Positions 8,244 to 14,741 of a stretch of 38,066 bases of DNA are shown piece after piece. Made by a program: the position numbers and the translations under genes. The DNA is taken from NCBI GenBank assembly GCA_016789495.1, contig JAEUOJ010000165.1, forward strand, positions 1-38,066. Direction: 5' to 3'. The stretch comes from Accumulibacter sp. (GTDB taxonomy: Bacteria > Pseudomonadota > Gammaproteobacteria > Burkholderiales > Rhodocyclaceae). Numbering within the stretch: the first letter of the stretch is position 1; each line of letters begins with the position of its first letter. The notes below the pieces were generated by a model. The model made no database searches. It saw only the letters and a program-made list of their open reading frames with translations, and was not told where the DNA came from.

Positions 8244-8287
8244 GTCTGGCCGTATGGCCGTCCGGGACGGACGGCTGTCGGCCAGAC
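8244..8287 (+). repeat. long GC-rich hairpin just after the variable protein gene
   Basis: An outer stem of 8 bp (8244-8251 with 8280-8287), a short imperfect middle, and an inner 7-bp stem (8257-8263 with 8269-8275) closing a 5-base loop. It starts 7 bases after the stop codon and about 45 bases after the variable region, the position of the hairpin/cruciform that promotes retrohoming in DGRs. It is not followed by a T-run, so an intrinsic terminator is less likely, though possible. A smaller GCCGGC/GCCGGC hairpin lies at 8219-8233. Confidence 0.75.
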
Positions 8288-8388
8288 GGGGCAGCCCGCC
8301 GGAGGCGCTGAGGCAGCAGACGCGGTGCGGGGGTCAGGTCTTTCTTTTTTCCTCTTGGCGCCCTCATTCGCCGAGGCGCACTATCTTG

Positions 8389-8606
8389 CTCAGGGGGAAG
8401 CCGCTGGCTGCTCGCTTGCGGCCTGTGGTCTTGTTTCCGGTTCTGGCATGGCTGACCGCCTTTTCCCTGCCTAGGGTGCTTCTACCGTAAAGGGAAAGCG
8501 GAAAAATTTGGTTAAGCCTTCTGCCCGCGAAGGCCGGGCAGGGTTCAGTCCGAGCCGGGTTCGGACAGGTGGCTCTCCATGTCCATGCGCACATGCAGGA
8601 CGCGGA
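8389..8606 (+). repeat. direct repeat copy A (with 10517-10733)
   Basis: About 218 bases that reappear with roughly 85 percent identity by eye at 10517-10733 in the same orientation. Shared blocks include CTGCTCGCTTGCGGCC, GTTCTGGCATGGCTGAC, GTGCTTCTACCGTA and GGACAGGTGGCTCTCCATG. Copy A includes the last ~20 codons of the first parE gene (minus strand) and its downstream flank. The two copies bracket both parDE pairs and the recombinase gene. Confidence 0.8.
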
Positions 8607-8856
8607 GAACCTCATTGGAGCCGTCGTCAATCGTGCGGTAGAAAACAACATGGCGTTCGATGGCATATTTGCGGATGCCGGGCCTGATTTCGGGGCAGTC
8701 ACGGCCTTTCAGGGGATTGGCTGCCAGTTGGTGAAAGCTGGTGTCCAGCAGACCGAGATAGCGGTTTCGTTGTTCGCGCCCCCATGCGTCGGCAGTGTAG
8801 CGCCCGATCGATTCCAAGTCGGTCAGGGCCGCATTGGTGAGGACGAAACCGGACAT
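8545..8856 (-). CDS. parE: ParE/RelE-family toxin
   Basis: A 103-residue toxin of the ParE type (RelE/ParE superfamily); classical ParE poisons DNA gyrase. It shows LTNAALTDLESIGRYTADAWG at the N-terminus, a central RNRYLGLLDTSFHQLAANPLKG helix pair, then IRKYAIERHVVFYRTID and RVLHVRMDMESHL, all family-typical. The ATG at 8856 shares one base with the stop codon of the upstream antitoxin gene, giving translational coupling. Full length, with no visible damage. Confidence 0.92.
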   Translation of the reverse strand: MSGFVLTNAALTDLESIGRYTADAWGREQRNRYLGLLDTSFHQLAANPLKGRDCPEIRPGIRKYAIERHVVFYRTIDDGSNEVLRVLHVRMDMESHLSEPGSD

Positions 8857-9101
8857 CAGGTGGCGCTTTCCGCGTCCAGTCTGTCAATCAGACCCTGCAG
8901 GGAATAGTGTTCGGCCCGACCGCTGTTCTCACCGTCGATCAAAGCCTGTCGCAGGGCGGCCAGCCGGGTTTCCTGCTCTTCCAGAATCCGCAACCCGGCC
9001 CGCAGCACTTCACTTGCGGAACCGAAACGCCCCTCTGCAACCTGCCGGGCGATGAACTGCTCGAAATGCGGGCCGAGCGTAACGCTGGTGTTCTTGTGCA
9101 T
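8856..9101 (-). CDS. parD: ParD-family antitoxin
   Basis: An 81-residue antitoxin: an N-terminal ribbon-helix-helix domain (TSVTLGPHFEQFIARQVAEGRFGSASEVLRAGLRILEE) followed by a flexible C-terminal toxin-binding tail. It should bind the neighbouring ParE toxin and repress its own promoter through the palindrome at 9126-9160. The ATG at 9101 follows a CAGGAGG ribosome site (minus strand, 9107-9113). First gene of the parDE pair, with a 1-base overlap to the toxin. Confidence 0.92.
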   Translation of the reverse strand: MHKNTSVTLGPHFEQFIARQVAEGRFGSASEVLRAGLRILEEQETRLAALRQALIDGENSGRAEHYSLQGLIDRLDAESAT

Positions 9102-9125
9102 GTGACCTCCTGAGGTGAGACCCCA

Positions 9126-9160
9126 TCATATACCATCAAATATTATTTTTTGGTATATGA
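9126..9160. promoter_or_regulatory. 10-bp inverted repeat upstream of parD, likely operator
   Basis: TCATATACCA at 9126-9135 is matched by a perfect reverse complement, TGGTATATGA, at 9151-9160, separated by a 15-base AT-rich spacer. The site is 25 bases upstream of the parD start and lies in an AT-rich promoter-like stretch that contrasts with the GC-rich surroundings. Ribbon-helix-helix antitoxins autoregulate through such palindromes. Confidence 0.7.
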
Positions 9161-9207
9161 AATGGGTCAGCTATGCCCTGCCTCGGCAAGCAGGCGGCCC
9201 GTGGTGT

Positions 9208-9501
9208 TCAGGGCTCGCCAAAAAGAGCGTCAATGTCACGGGCGCTGTGCAAGATACGCTCGACGCGGACAGTGGTGTCACCGGCGCTGTAGGCGATGAG
9301 GTAACGACCGTAGGGCAGGATGCGAAGACCGGAAAGAAGTTCAGGGCGCAGCGCGCCGATGCCGGGATGATGGACAAGCCTCATGCAAGCCTCGCGTAAC
9401 TCGCGGACAAAGCTGACCGCCCGCAGCGGATTATCCTGTGCGATGTAGTCGCCGATGTCTTCGAGGTCGCGCTCACTTTGCGGGGAGAAGTCCAGACGCA
9501 T
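9208..9501 (-). CDS. second ParE-family toxin
   Basis: A 97-residue ParE-type toxin: LDFSPQSERDLEDIGDYIAQDNPLRA, LVHHPGIGALRPEL, LRILPYGRYLIAYSAGDTTVRVERILHSARDI. It is a different lineage from the toxin at 8545. The best start is ATG 9501, which shares one base with the antitoxin stop (TGATG), exactly as in the first pair; a TTG one codon upstream is less likely. Confidence 0.92.
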   Translation of the reverse strand: MRLDFSPQSERDLEDIGDYIAQDNPLRAVSFVRELREACMRLVHHPGIGALRPELLSGLRILPYGRYLIAYSAGDTTVRVERILHSARDIDALFGEP

Positions 9502-9770
9502 CAACGCCCGTCCCGCTCTCGCGCCATGTCGAGATATTTGGCCTCCAGCCGGTCGAAGACCTCCGCCGCCGGGCGACCGGGGCCGCTGTCAATCCCCTGC
9601 TGAATGTCCTGTCGGAGCTGAGCCAGCGTCGCGGCCCGCACTTGGTCTTCCCGCTCCATGAGGCGCAGGGCTTCGCGCACGACCTCACTGGCGGAGTTGT
9701 AGAGGCCAGATGAAACCTTGGTGCGCACCATCTCTTCAAGCTGGGGGGTCAAGTTGATGTTCATCTGCAT
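9501..9770 (-). CDS. second ParD-family antitoxin
   Basis: An 89-residue ribbon-helix-helix antitoxin. Start ATG 9770 gives MQMNINLTPQLEEMVRTKV, followed by the family pattern SGLYNSASEVVREALRLME and an acidic C-terminal arm. GAGG lies at a good distance upstream on the minus strand. An in-frame extension to 9812 adds 14 residues without family support. It pairs with the toxin at 9208-9501. Confidence 0.92.
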   Translation of the reverse strand: MQMNINLTPQLEEMVRTKVSSGLYNSASEVVREALRLMEREDQVRAATLAQLRQDIQQGIDSGPGRPAAEVFDRLEAKYLDMARERDGR

Positions 9771-9827
9771 GGACTGGCCTCGTGATGCGTGACGGTCATC
9801 CAGATGTAGCACGTTGCACCATCATAG

Positions 9828-10397
9828 TCAATCATTGACAACTTGCGCCGTCTTAGCCAGCAACCGGGCCACGGTCGAGGGATGTACCCGAAACAACCTG
9901 GCGGCGTCGGCCCCGGTCTTGCGGCCTGACTGCACTAGGTCGATAACCTCTTTCTGCTGCTGGGGAGAAAGCTTGGGACGGCGGCCCCCTACCCTGCCTT
10001 CCTGCCGGGCGGCCTCAAGCCCGGTGCGGGTGCGCTCGCGCAGCATGGCGCGCTCGAACTCGGCGAAGGAACCGACAATCTGCATCATCATCCGCCCGGC
10101 GGGGGTGGCGGTATCAATGGCCTCGGTCAGGCTCTGGAAATCGGCCCCTGCCCCCTTGAGCTTTTCGAGGATCAGGAGCAGGTCTTTGAGGGAACGGGAC
10201 AGGCGGTCAAGCTTCCACACCACCAGCACGTCACCCTTGCGCAGGTGGTCGAACAGCCTATGCAGTTCCGGGCGATCCCAGCGCCCCCCGGAAGCCTTCT
10301 CCTGAAAGACCCTTTCACACCCGGCGGCCTCAAGCGCGCCGATCTGGAGTGCGGTGTCCTGCTCTTGGGTAGAAACGCGGGCGTAGCCGAAGCGCAT
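9828..10397 (-). CDS. serine recombinase (Tn3-type resolvase/invertase family)
   Basis: A 189-residue serine recombinase. The catalytic domain begins MRFGYARVSTQEQD (nucleophile Ser9), followed by ERVFQEKASGGRWDRPEL, GDVLVVWKLDRLSRSLKDLL, AGRMMMQIVGSFAEFERAMLRERT, and a C-terminal helix-turn-helix (GADAARLFRVHPSTVARLL) preceded by GRVGGRRPKL. Length and motifs match Tn3 resolvases and DNA invertases. ATG 10397 is chosen because it gives the family N-terminus; the frame stays open upstream into the repeat at 10517-10733 but that is not coding. No transposase of the Tn3 type is nearby, so it may be a remnant of a larger transposon or plasmid segment. Confidence 0.93.
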   Translation of the reverse strand: MRFGYARVSTQEQDTALQIGALEAAGCERVFQEKASGGRWDRPELHRLFDHLRKGDVLVVWKLDRLSRSLKDLLLILEKLKGAGADFQSLTEAIDTATPAGRMMMQIVGSFAEFERAMLRERTRTGLEAARQEGRVGGRRPKLSPQQQKEVIDLVQSGRKTGADAARLFRVHPSTVARLLAKTAQVVND

Positions 10398-10471
10398 GGT
10401 TGCATATTCCTGTTGCCATTCGGCGCAATAGTGCAATACCTTTTTGCAACGTGCAAGCTCTTGGGGACAAA

Positions 10472-10506
10472 GACAACTGGGGACAGACCACGGATATGCC
10501 TTGATT
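10472..10506. repeat. 35-bp direct repeat (copy 1; copy 2 at 14324-14358)
   Basis: Thirty-five bases starting GACAACTGGGGACAGACC and ending ATGCCTTGATT recur at 14324-14358 with one difference (G versus A at position 9). Same orientation. The two copies enclose the IS3, intron and second antitoxin cluster. Confidence 0.85.
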
Positions 10507-10516
10507 CTAGATGGGT

Positions 10517-10733
10517 CTCGGGGGCAGCCGCTGACTGCTCGCTTGCGGCCCGTGGTTTTGTTTCCAGTTCTGGCATGGCTGACTGCATTTCCCCTGCGCA
10601 TGGTGCTTCTACCGTAGAAGGAAAGCGGAAAGAATTGGTTAAGCCTTCTGTCGGCGAAGGCCGGGTGGGGTTCAGGCCACGCTGGGTTCGGACAGGTGGC
10701 TCTCCATGTCCATGCGATCATGCAGGACGCGGA
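10517..10733 (+). repeat. direct repeat copy B (with 8389-8606)
   Basis: Imperfect duplicate of 8389-8606, same orientation. On its minus strand 10672-10733 encodes a 20-codon fragment of a ParE C-terminus (RVLHDRMDMESHLSEP then stop) that matches the first ParE except at a few positions. Similarity stops six bases before the end of the IS3 element. Confidence 0.8.
10672..10733 (-). pseudogene. parE 3' remnant
   Basis: Only the last ~20 codons of a ParE toxin remain, followed by a TGA. The peptide matches the C-terminal segment of the toxin at 8545 (shared MDMESHLSEP). The rest of the gene is absent; the neighbouring IS3 element begins six bases away. Confidence 0.6.
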
Positions 10734-10774
10734 TGGAGTTGCCCCCATCCCGTGGACGGTTTTGGACTTGATTC

Positions 10775-11860
10775 TCAAGCGGGCTGATTGTACTCCGGAG
10801 CAGGGTTATCCACGGGGCCGCCGCAAGCCCCTCTCGGGCTGGCGGCGAGCGGCCCGGTGGATAACCCGTGTGCGGGGGGCACAGGCCGGACTGAGGCAGT
10901 CTTGCCTTGCTCCTCGAACTTGACCGGCGACAGATAGCCCAGCGCGGAATGACGACGACGCGGGTTGTACCAAGCCTCGATCCAAGTGAAGACAGCTAGG
11001 CGAGCCTCGGTTTTGCTCTTGAACGTCCGACGGTCGAGCAATTCGCATTCGAGACTGGCGAAGAAGCTTTCCGCCATTGCGTTGTCGTAGGCATCACCGA
11101 CAGTGTCCATCGACAGTCGCACGCCCATGTCTTGGCCGCGCTTACCGAAGGCGAGCGAGGCATACTGGCTCCGCTGATCGCTGTGGTGAATGACATTTTC
11201 CGGCCGCCGCGTCGCGATCGCCATGTTCAGAGCGGCAAGCACGAGTTCGGTCCGCATGTGCTCGCCGATGGACCAACCCACGATACGCCGGCTCCAGGCG
11301 TCGATGACGACCGCCAGATAAATGAATCCGGCCCACGTCGGCACGTACGTCATGTCGGCCACCCACAACTCGTTCGCCGCGGTCGTGGCAAAGCGGCGGC
11401 GTACGAGGTCCGGTGCGCGCGACTGGCTCGCGTCACGCTGGGTCGTCACGACGAAACCCCGACGGCGGCTCACGCCGCGAATGCTGGCTTCCCGCATCAA
11501 TCGGGCAACCCGTTTGTTGCTGACCTGGACACCTTGCTCGATCAGTTCCGCCCGGATTCGTGCGCGTCCGTAGGTTGAATCCGAAGCCGCATGGATCGCG
11601 CGGATGTTTTCGATCAGCACGGCGTTTCCCATCGCGCGCGGGCTGGGCTTGCGCGAATACTAGGCATAGAAGCCGCTGGCCGAGACGTCGAGCACGCGGC
11701 ATAACGTGCGAACGGGGAAGTCGGCCTGATTCGCCATCACGAGTTCGAAGAGTTCGACAAACTCGCATCGGTCTTTCTGGCGAACCAGGCCATAGCCTTT
11801 GCCAGAATGTCGCGCTCCATCTTGGGTTGCGGCGTAGCCGGGCCAGCTCCTCGTTCTCAC
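10775..11860 (-). pseudogene. IS3-family transposase orfB, interrupted by a stop codon
   Basis: The DDE integrase-like transposase. The main open part (11632-10775) holds the HTH_21-like lead-in NIRAIHAASDSTYGRARIRAEL and the rve catalytic core: WVADMTYVPTWAGFIYLAVVID, VIHHSDQRSQYAS, and a NAMAESFFASLE segment with the final Glu. An in-frame TAG at 11660-11662 splits the protein: ...LDVSASGFYA, stop, then YSRKPSPRAMGN. Relatives have Trp there (TGG to TAG). The usual GSQY reads RSQY here, a further departure. The protein is unlikely to be made at full length. Confidence 0.85.
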
Positions 11861-12050
11861 CGTTGCTCACCGACGCCTTGCCGCGGACTGTCTTTCCCTG
11901 GTCACGAGCGGCATCGCCCAGCCAGTTGCTGATCGTTTGCGCGGTCGGACCGAACTCACGCGACAGCTCTGCCGGCTTTCTTCCCGCCGGCGCCAGTTCG
12001 ACAATCTGTTGGCGGAACTCCGCCGGATAGGGTGCTCGGGTCTTTGGCAT
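11770..12050 (-). pseudogene. IS3-family orfA (HTH), frameshifted
   Basis: Begins at ATG 12050 with a GGAG ribosome site: MPKTRAPYPAEFRQQIVELA, then SREFGPTAQTISNWL, a helix-turn-helix of the IS3 orfA type. After EELARLRR the expected leucine-zipper end (MERDILAKAMAWFARKT) is in another frame, so a 1-2 base indel near 11830 breaks the gene. The intact end frame stops at 11770-11772. Confidence 0.8.
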
Positions 12051-12098
12051 CGTGGACTCCTTCCGTCATAAGCTTCAGGGGTCCATGGAAACGGGTCA

Positions 12099-12250
12099 AC
12101 TTCACGCTACGGGCTGTACAAAGTTCCTACGAAGGCGGGCTGGAACTCGGCGCATGCCATGGCGTGAAGAACATCGGAACGCCGTGTGCGGGAAAATCGC
12201 ATGCACGGTTTGATGAGGGAGGGCAGGCAAAAGCTTGTCCTCTACTCTAC
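12099..12250 (+). ncRNA. group II intron 3' end (domains V and VI)
   Basis: The segment GCGTGAAGAACATCGGAACG leads into a domain V-like hairpin at about 12177-12211: GCCGTGTGCG, a GGAAAAT loop region, then CGCATGCACGGT. A domain VI-like stem (GGGCAGGC AAAA GCTTGTCC, 12230-12240 region) follows and the intron would end at ...CTCTACTCTAC (12250). Everything upstream, including any intron-encoded reverse transcriptase, is missing and replaced by the IS3 element, so this is a dead remnant. Confidence 0.75.
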
Positions 12251-12390
12251 CCCCGTTTGTGCGCACACCGCTCCGGCTCGGCGAGCAGCTTGTTCGTCCT
12301 ATTCGCAACAGCCCGTTGGTAGTCAGGTGCTACAGCCCATTAGCCATGGCGGACGTCGCAGTCTGCGACGCCGACCAGGCATCGGCCACG

Positions 12391-12783
12391 CTACGATCGG
12401 CGCATCCTGCGCGCCAGCCCGGCAGCGACGAGCCCAAGCGACAGCAGCGGCAGAGTGCCGCCTTCGGGCACCGCCGCTGCTGTACCGAACGAGACATTGT
12501 CGATCGCCAACCCCTCGCTGGTCACGATCAAAAAGCGGCTACTGGGAATGTCCCCGGCGCTAGCCACCACGCCGAAGAAGGCGAAGTCGTCCGGCGTGAT
12601 GCCAGTGTCGGCATCCCCGGTCTGAGGGAGTTCCGGTGAAAACGCGCCAAAGCTGATCGTCGACGGCGTCCCGAAGTCGACATCGGCGTAGTCGAATCCG
12701 AACGCCGTCGGCGCTCCGGGTTCACCTTCGGGCAGCGATTCTTGTCGCGAGAGAGGTCTCGGTGGCTGAGCGACTACGCTCAT
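12391..12783 (-). pseudogene. PEP-CTERM protein, C-terminal remnant
   Basis: A 130-residue frame ending in a PEP-CTERM-like sorting tail: VPEGGTLPLLSLGLVAAGLARRMRRS, i.e. motif, hydrophobic helix, and basic end. Such tails are cut and processed by exosortase. The motif is VPEGG instead of the usual VPEP. The preceding part (FGFDYADVDFGTPSTISFG, LIVTSEGLAIDNVSFG) is typical of secreted beta-sandwich proteins. There is no signal peptide; upstream sequence seems to continue in another frame (GGDAFDASGNG), so the gene is truncated or frameshifted. Confidence 0.6.
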
Positions 12784-12930
12784 GGCGTGGTTCTCGTCGT
12801 TCGGGGCGAGCCATTTCCTGATGCGTCGAAGGCATCGCCGCCGGCGAGGGAAGGCAGAGGGTCATTGTCGAAATCGCAAAGACAAAGGAAGACAAAGGGG
12901 CTAGGCTGACTGCTGATTGCCTTGCGCCAG

Positions 12931-13101
12931 ATGGCGAAGGCTTTTGGCGGCGTGCCGGGAATCGCCGAACAGGCCCACCTGAATCCGACCCAGCTTTACC
13001 GCACGCTGTCGCCGCAGGGAAATCCAGAGCTGCGCAGTCTGATCGCCGTGCTCAAGGCGATGGGGATGCGGCTGGCGGTACAGCCACTGCGCCAGGGATG
13101 A
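12931..13101 (+). pseudogene. truncated HigA-like antitoxin (C-terminal part)
   Basis: A 56-residue frame from ATG 12931: MAKAFGGVPGIAEQAHLNPT, then QLYRTLSPQGNPELRSLIAV and LKAMGMRLAVQPL. This is the helix-turn-helix half of the addiction-module antidote family that pairs with HigB/RelE-type toxins. The frame continues upstream only eight codons to a TGA at 12907, so the usual N-terminal ~35 residues are lost. No toxin partner is next to it. Confidence 0.65.
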
Positions 13102-13168
13102 ACGGCGCACCGGCAGGCGCTTGCGCCGAGCGTCACTCGCAGGTGCGTGGGTGGCGGACGCAACGGGG

Positions 13169-13555
13169 TCAGATCCGGATGATGCTGTCGCTGTAGCGCG
13201 CGACCTGCGGGTCGCGGGTCATCAGGCGCATGGGTTCGACCAGTGCCTGGGCGACCAGCATCCGGTCGAACGGATCCTGGTGATGTGCCGGCAGGGTTTC
13301 GACGGTCAGCGCGTGCTCGGCATCGACCGGCAGCAGGCGATAGCCGGAATCGCGGAAGTAGCGCAGGGCATCCTGGCCGGAGACCGGCATGTCGCCGCGC
13401 CCCAGGGAATGCTTGATGGCGATCTCCCACAGGCTCGCGACGCTCACCCAGACCGCGCTTTTCGGCGAGAGAATCAGCGTCCGTGCGGCGGGCGGCAGTT
13501 TCGGACTATCGGTGATCGCCCACAGCGCGACGTGGGTGTCGAGCAGCAGATTCAA
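13169..13555 (-). CDS. PIN-domain toxin (VapC-like)
   Basis: A 128-residue PIN-domain ribonuclease toxin. Acidic catalytic residues are visible: Asp in NLLLDTHVALW, Glu in SVASLWEIAIK, Asp in HHQDPFDRMLVAQA, and a late LMTRDPQV. The start is TTG 13555, two bases after the antitoxin stop; no ATG or GTG is available that keeps the LLLDTH strand. PIN toxins cleave RNA, often tRNA. The gene forms a pair with the upstream Phd-type antitoxin. It appears intact. Confidence 0.9.
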   Translation of the reverse strand: MNLLLDTHVALWAITDSPKLPPAARTLILSPKSAVWVSVASLWEIAIKHSLGRGDMPVSGQDALRYFRDSGYRLLPVDAEHALTVETLPAHHQDPFDRMLVAQALVEPMRLMTRDPQVARYSDSIIRI

Positions 13556-13557
13556 GA

Positions 13558-13800
13558 CTACGCGGCGCCGGCAAACAGGCGCGCCACCTCTTCGTTGTGC
13601 GCGTCGATCGAGTCGGGCACGTCGAAAAGCCCCTGGGCGATGCCGATCCGCTGGCCGGCAGGGACGGCGTCGACCGGCACCAGCTTGGCCGCTGGGCGGC
13701 CGTTGCGGGCAATGATAATCTCGCGCTCATGCCCCTGCTCGATGGCATCGACCAGACGCGACAGCGAAGTCTTGGCTTGCAGCATGTTGACCGATTGCAT
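13558..13800 (-). CDS. Phd/YefM-family antitoxin
   Basis: An 80-residue antitoxin: MQSVNMLQAKTSLSRLVDAI, then EIIIARNGRPAAKLVPV, the Phd/YefM DNA-binding fold, followed by a C-terminal toxin-binding tail. ATG 13800 is preceded by GGAGGAAGCG, a strong ribosome site. The frame extends upstream to 14400 but that part is not protein-like. The gene ends two bases before the PIN toxin start. Confidence 0.9.
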   Translation of the reverse strand: MQSVNMLQAKTSLSRLVDAIEQGHEREIIIARNGRPAAKLVPVDAVPAGQRIGIAQGLFDVPDSIDAHNEEVARLFAGAA

Positions 13801-13909
13801 CGCTTCCTCCGATGAAAGATGCCTTAGTCTAGTCTGGTCAAGCAGTATGCGCAAGTTGCAGGTCGCTGCGCGGCGTACCATCAGCGCTTGCCCCCGCGGA
13901 GGATGCGCG

Positions 13910-14124
13910 ATGCAGCTCGAAGAACTGATCACCGTCACGCCCGACGTGCGCAACGGCAAACCCTGCATTGCCGGAACGTACATTGCGGTCGACGACATTC
14001 TCGAGTATTGGCCGCCGACATGAGCGAACAGGAAATCCTCAACGACTTCCACAGCTTGCGCCCCGAACACATTCGCGCAACGCTGGTCTTTGCCGCCAAC
14101 CGCGAAAAGCGCCTGACGGCATGA
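13910..14124 (+). pseudogene. DUF433-family antitoxin, frameshifted
   Basis: ATG 13910 with GGAGG upstream opens MQLEELITVTPDVRNGKPCI, AGTYIAVDDILEYW, typical of DUF433, then runs into TGA (14021-14023). The rest of the family pattern, DMSEQEILNDFHSLRPEHIR and LVFAANREKRLTA, continues in the next frame to TGA 14122-14124. A 1-base deletion (or 2-base insertion) near 14008 explains it. The usual partner, a DUF5615 PIN-like toxin, is absent downstream. Confidence 0.75.
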
Positions 14125-14741
14125 CTGCGCCGAAGCCGCTCTTGCGCGGCAATCGAAGCGCATTCCGTTGGCTGGCTTGCCGCGTTGAGCCGCCGGCCGG
14201 ACCGTCAGGGCAGACTCAAGCCGCGTCGAGATCGGTCTGCAAATCGACCACCGCTTCGAGGCCGACGGCGACGCGCAGCAGGCTTCCGCCGATGCCGGCG
14301 GCGGCGCGTGCTTCGGTGCTTGCGACAACTGAGGACAGACCACGGATATGCCTTGATTATTGAGAAAGCCCCCCACTCGCCGCTGGCGGGTAGTCGCCAA
14401 AGAGAAGGGCCGCTTGGTGTGGATCTTTTGGCCTGAAGTTCCGCACCTTCATCCCCCGGCGGCTGCCTTAAGTCCCTGCTGCAGTTCAAGATTCTGGCCC
14501 TTCGGAGCTCCTTTTTCCCCTCTTTTCCCTTTTTCTTCCTCAACAATTCCGGCAGAGCACGGCGTATTTCGTTTTCATATGCTTGACTGAGCTTCAAACG
14601 CTGGCCGGCGGAATTTTCGGCGTTTCCGAACGGCAAGTGACTGAGGGTCATTCGCCGGCATCCCCTGCTTCACAGAGTGGAGCACAAGTTAATTTGATAC
14701 ATAAAATATATGCAATAGTAATATGATCTAATTATTTTTTA
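14125..14741. other. gene-free stretch between TA island and MocR gene
   Basis: No supported gene. It contains the second copy of the 35-bp repeat (14324-14358), a pyrimidine-rich tract at about 14508-14550 (CTTTTTCCCCTCTTTTCCC), and an AT-rich end (14690-14745) that differs sharply from the surrounding composition and may hold the terminator of the minus-strand MocR gene. A 148-codon minus frame (14205-14651) crosses the repeat and has no recognisable family. Confidence 0.5.
14324..14358. repeat. 35-bp direct repeat (copy 2; copy 1 at 10472-10506)
   Basis: Identical to 10472-10506 except for one base. It lies in the gene-free stretch downstream of the broken DUF433 gene and may mark an edge of the mobile island. 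Confidence 0.85.

Larger units (their letters stand above)
10740..12098 (-). mobile_element. IS3-family insertion sequence, decayed
   Basis: About 1359 bp. Imperfect terminal inverted repeats are visible: TGCCCCCATCCCGTGGAC at 10740-10757 and, as reverse complement, GTCCATGGAAACGGGTCA at 12081-12098 (13 of 18 positions match). It contains orfA and orfB on the minus strand in the IS3 arrangement, both damaged. No matching target duplication is evident (GAGT left, ACTT right), so a flank may have been rearranged after insertion. Confidence 0.8.

Noticed and set aside
9827-9839. A GTCAATCATTGAC palindrome upstream of the second parD.
   Set aside because: It overlaps the recombinase stop codon and is short; could be an operator but could also be chance.
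12042-12098. A second possible IS end (longer element extending into the intron sequence).
   Set aside because: The terminal match GTCCATGGAAACGGGTCA ends at 12098, and intron-like sequence starts right after; no further repeat to support a longer element.
14205-14651. A 148-codon minus-strand frame with a Lys-rich stretch.
   Set aside because: It runs across the 35-bp repeat and a pyrimidine tract, which explains the Lys run; no family recognised.
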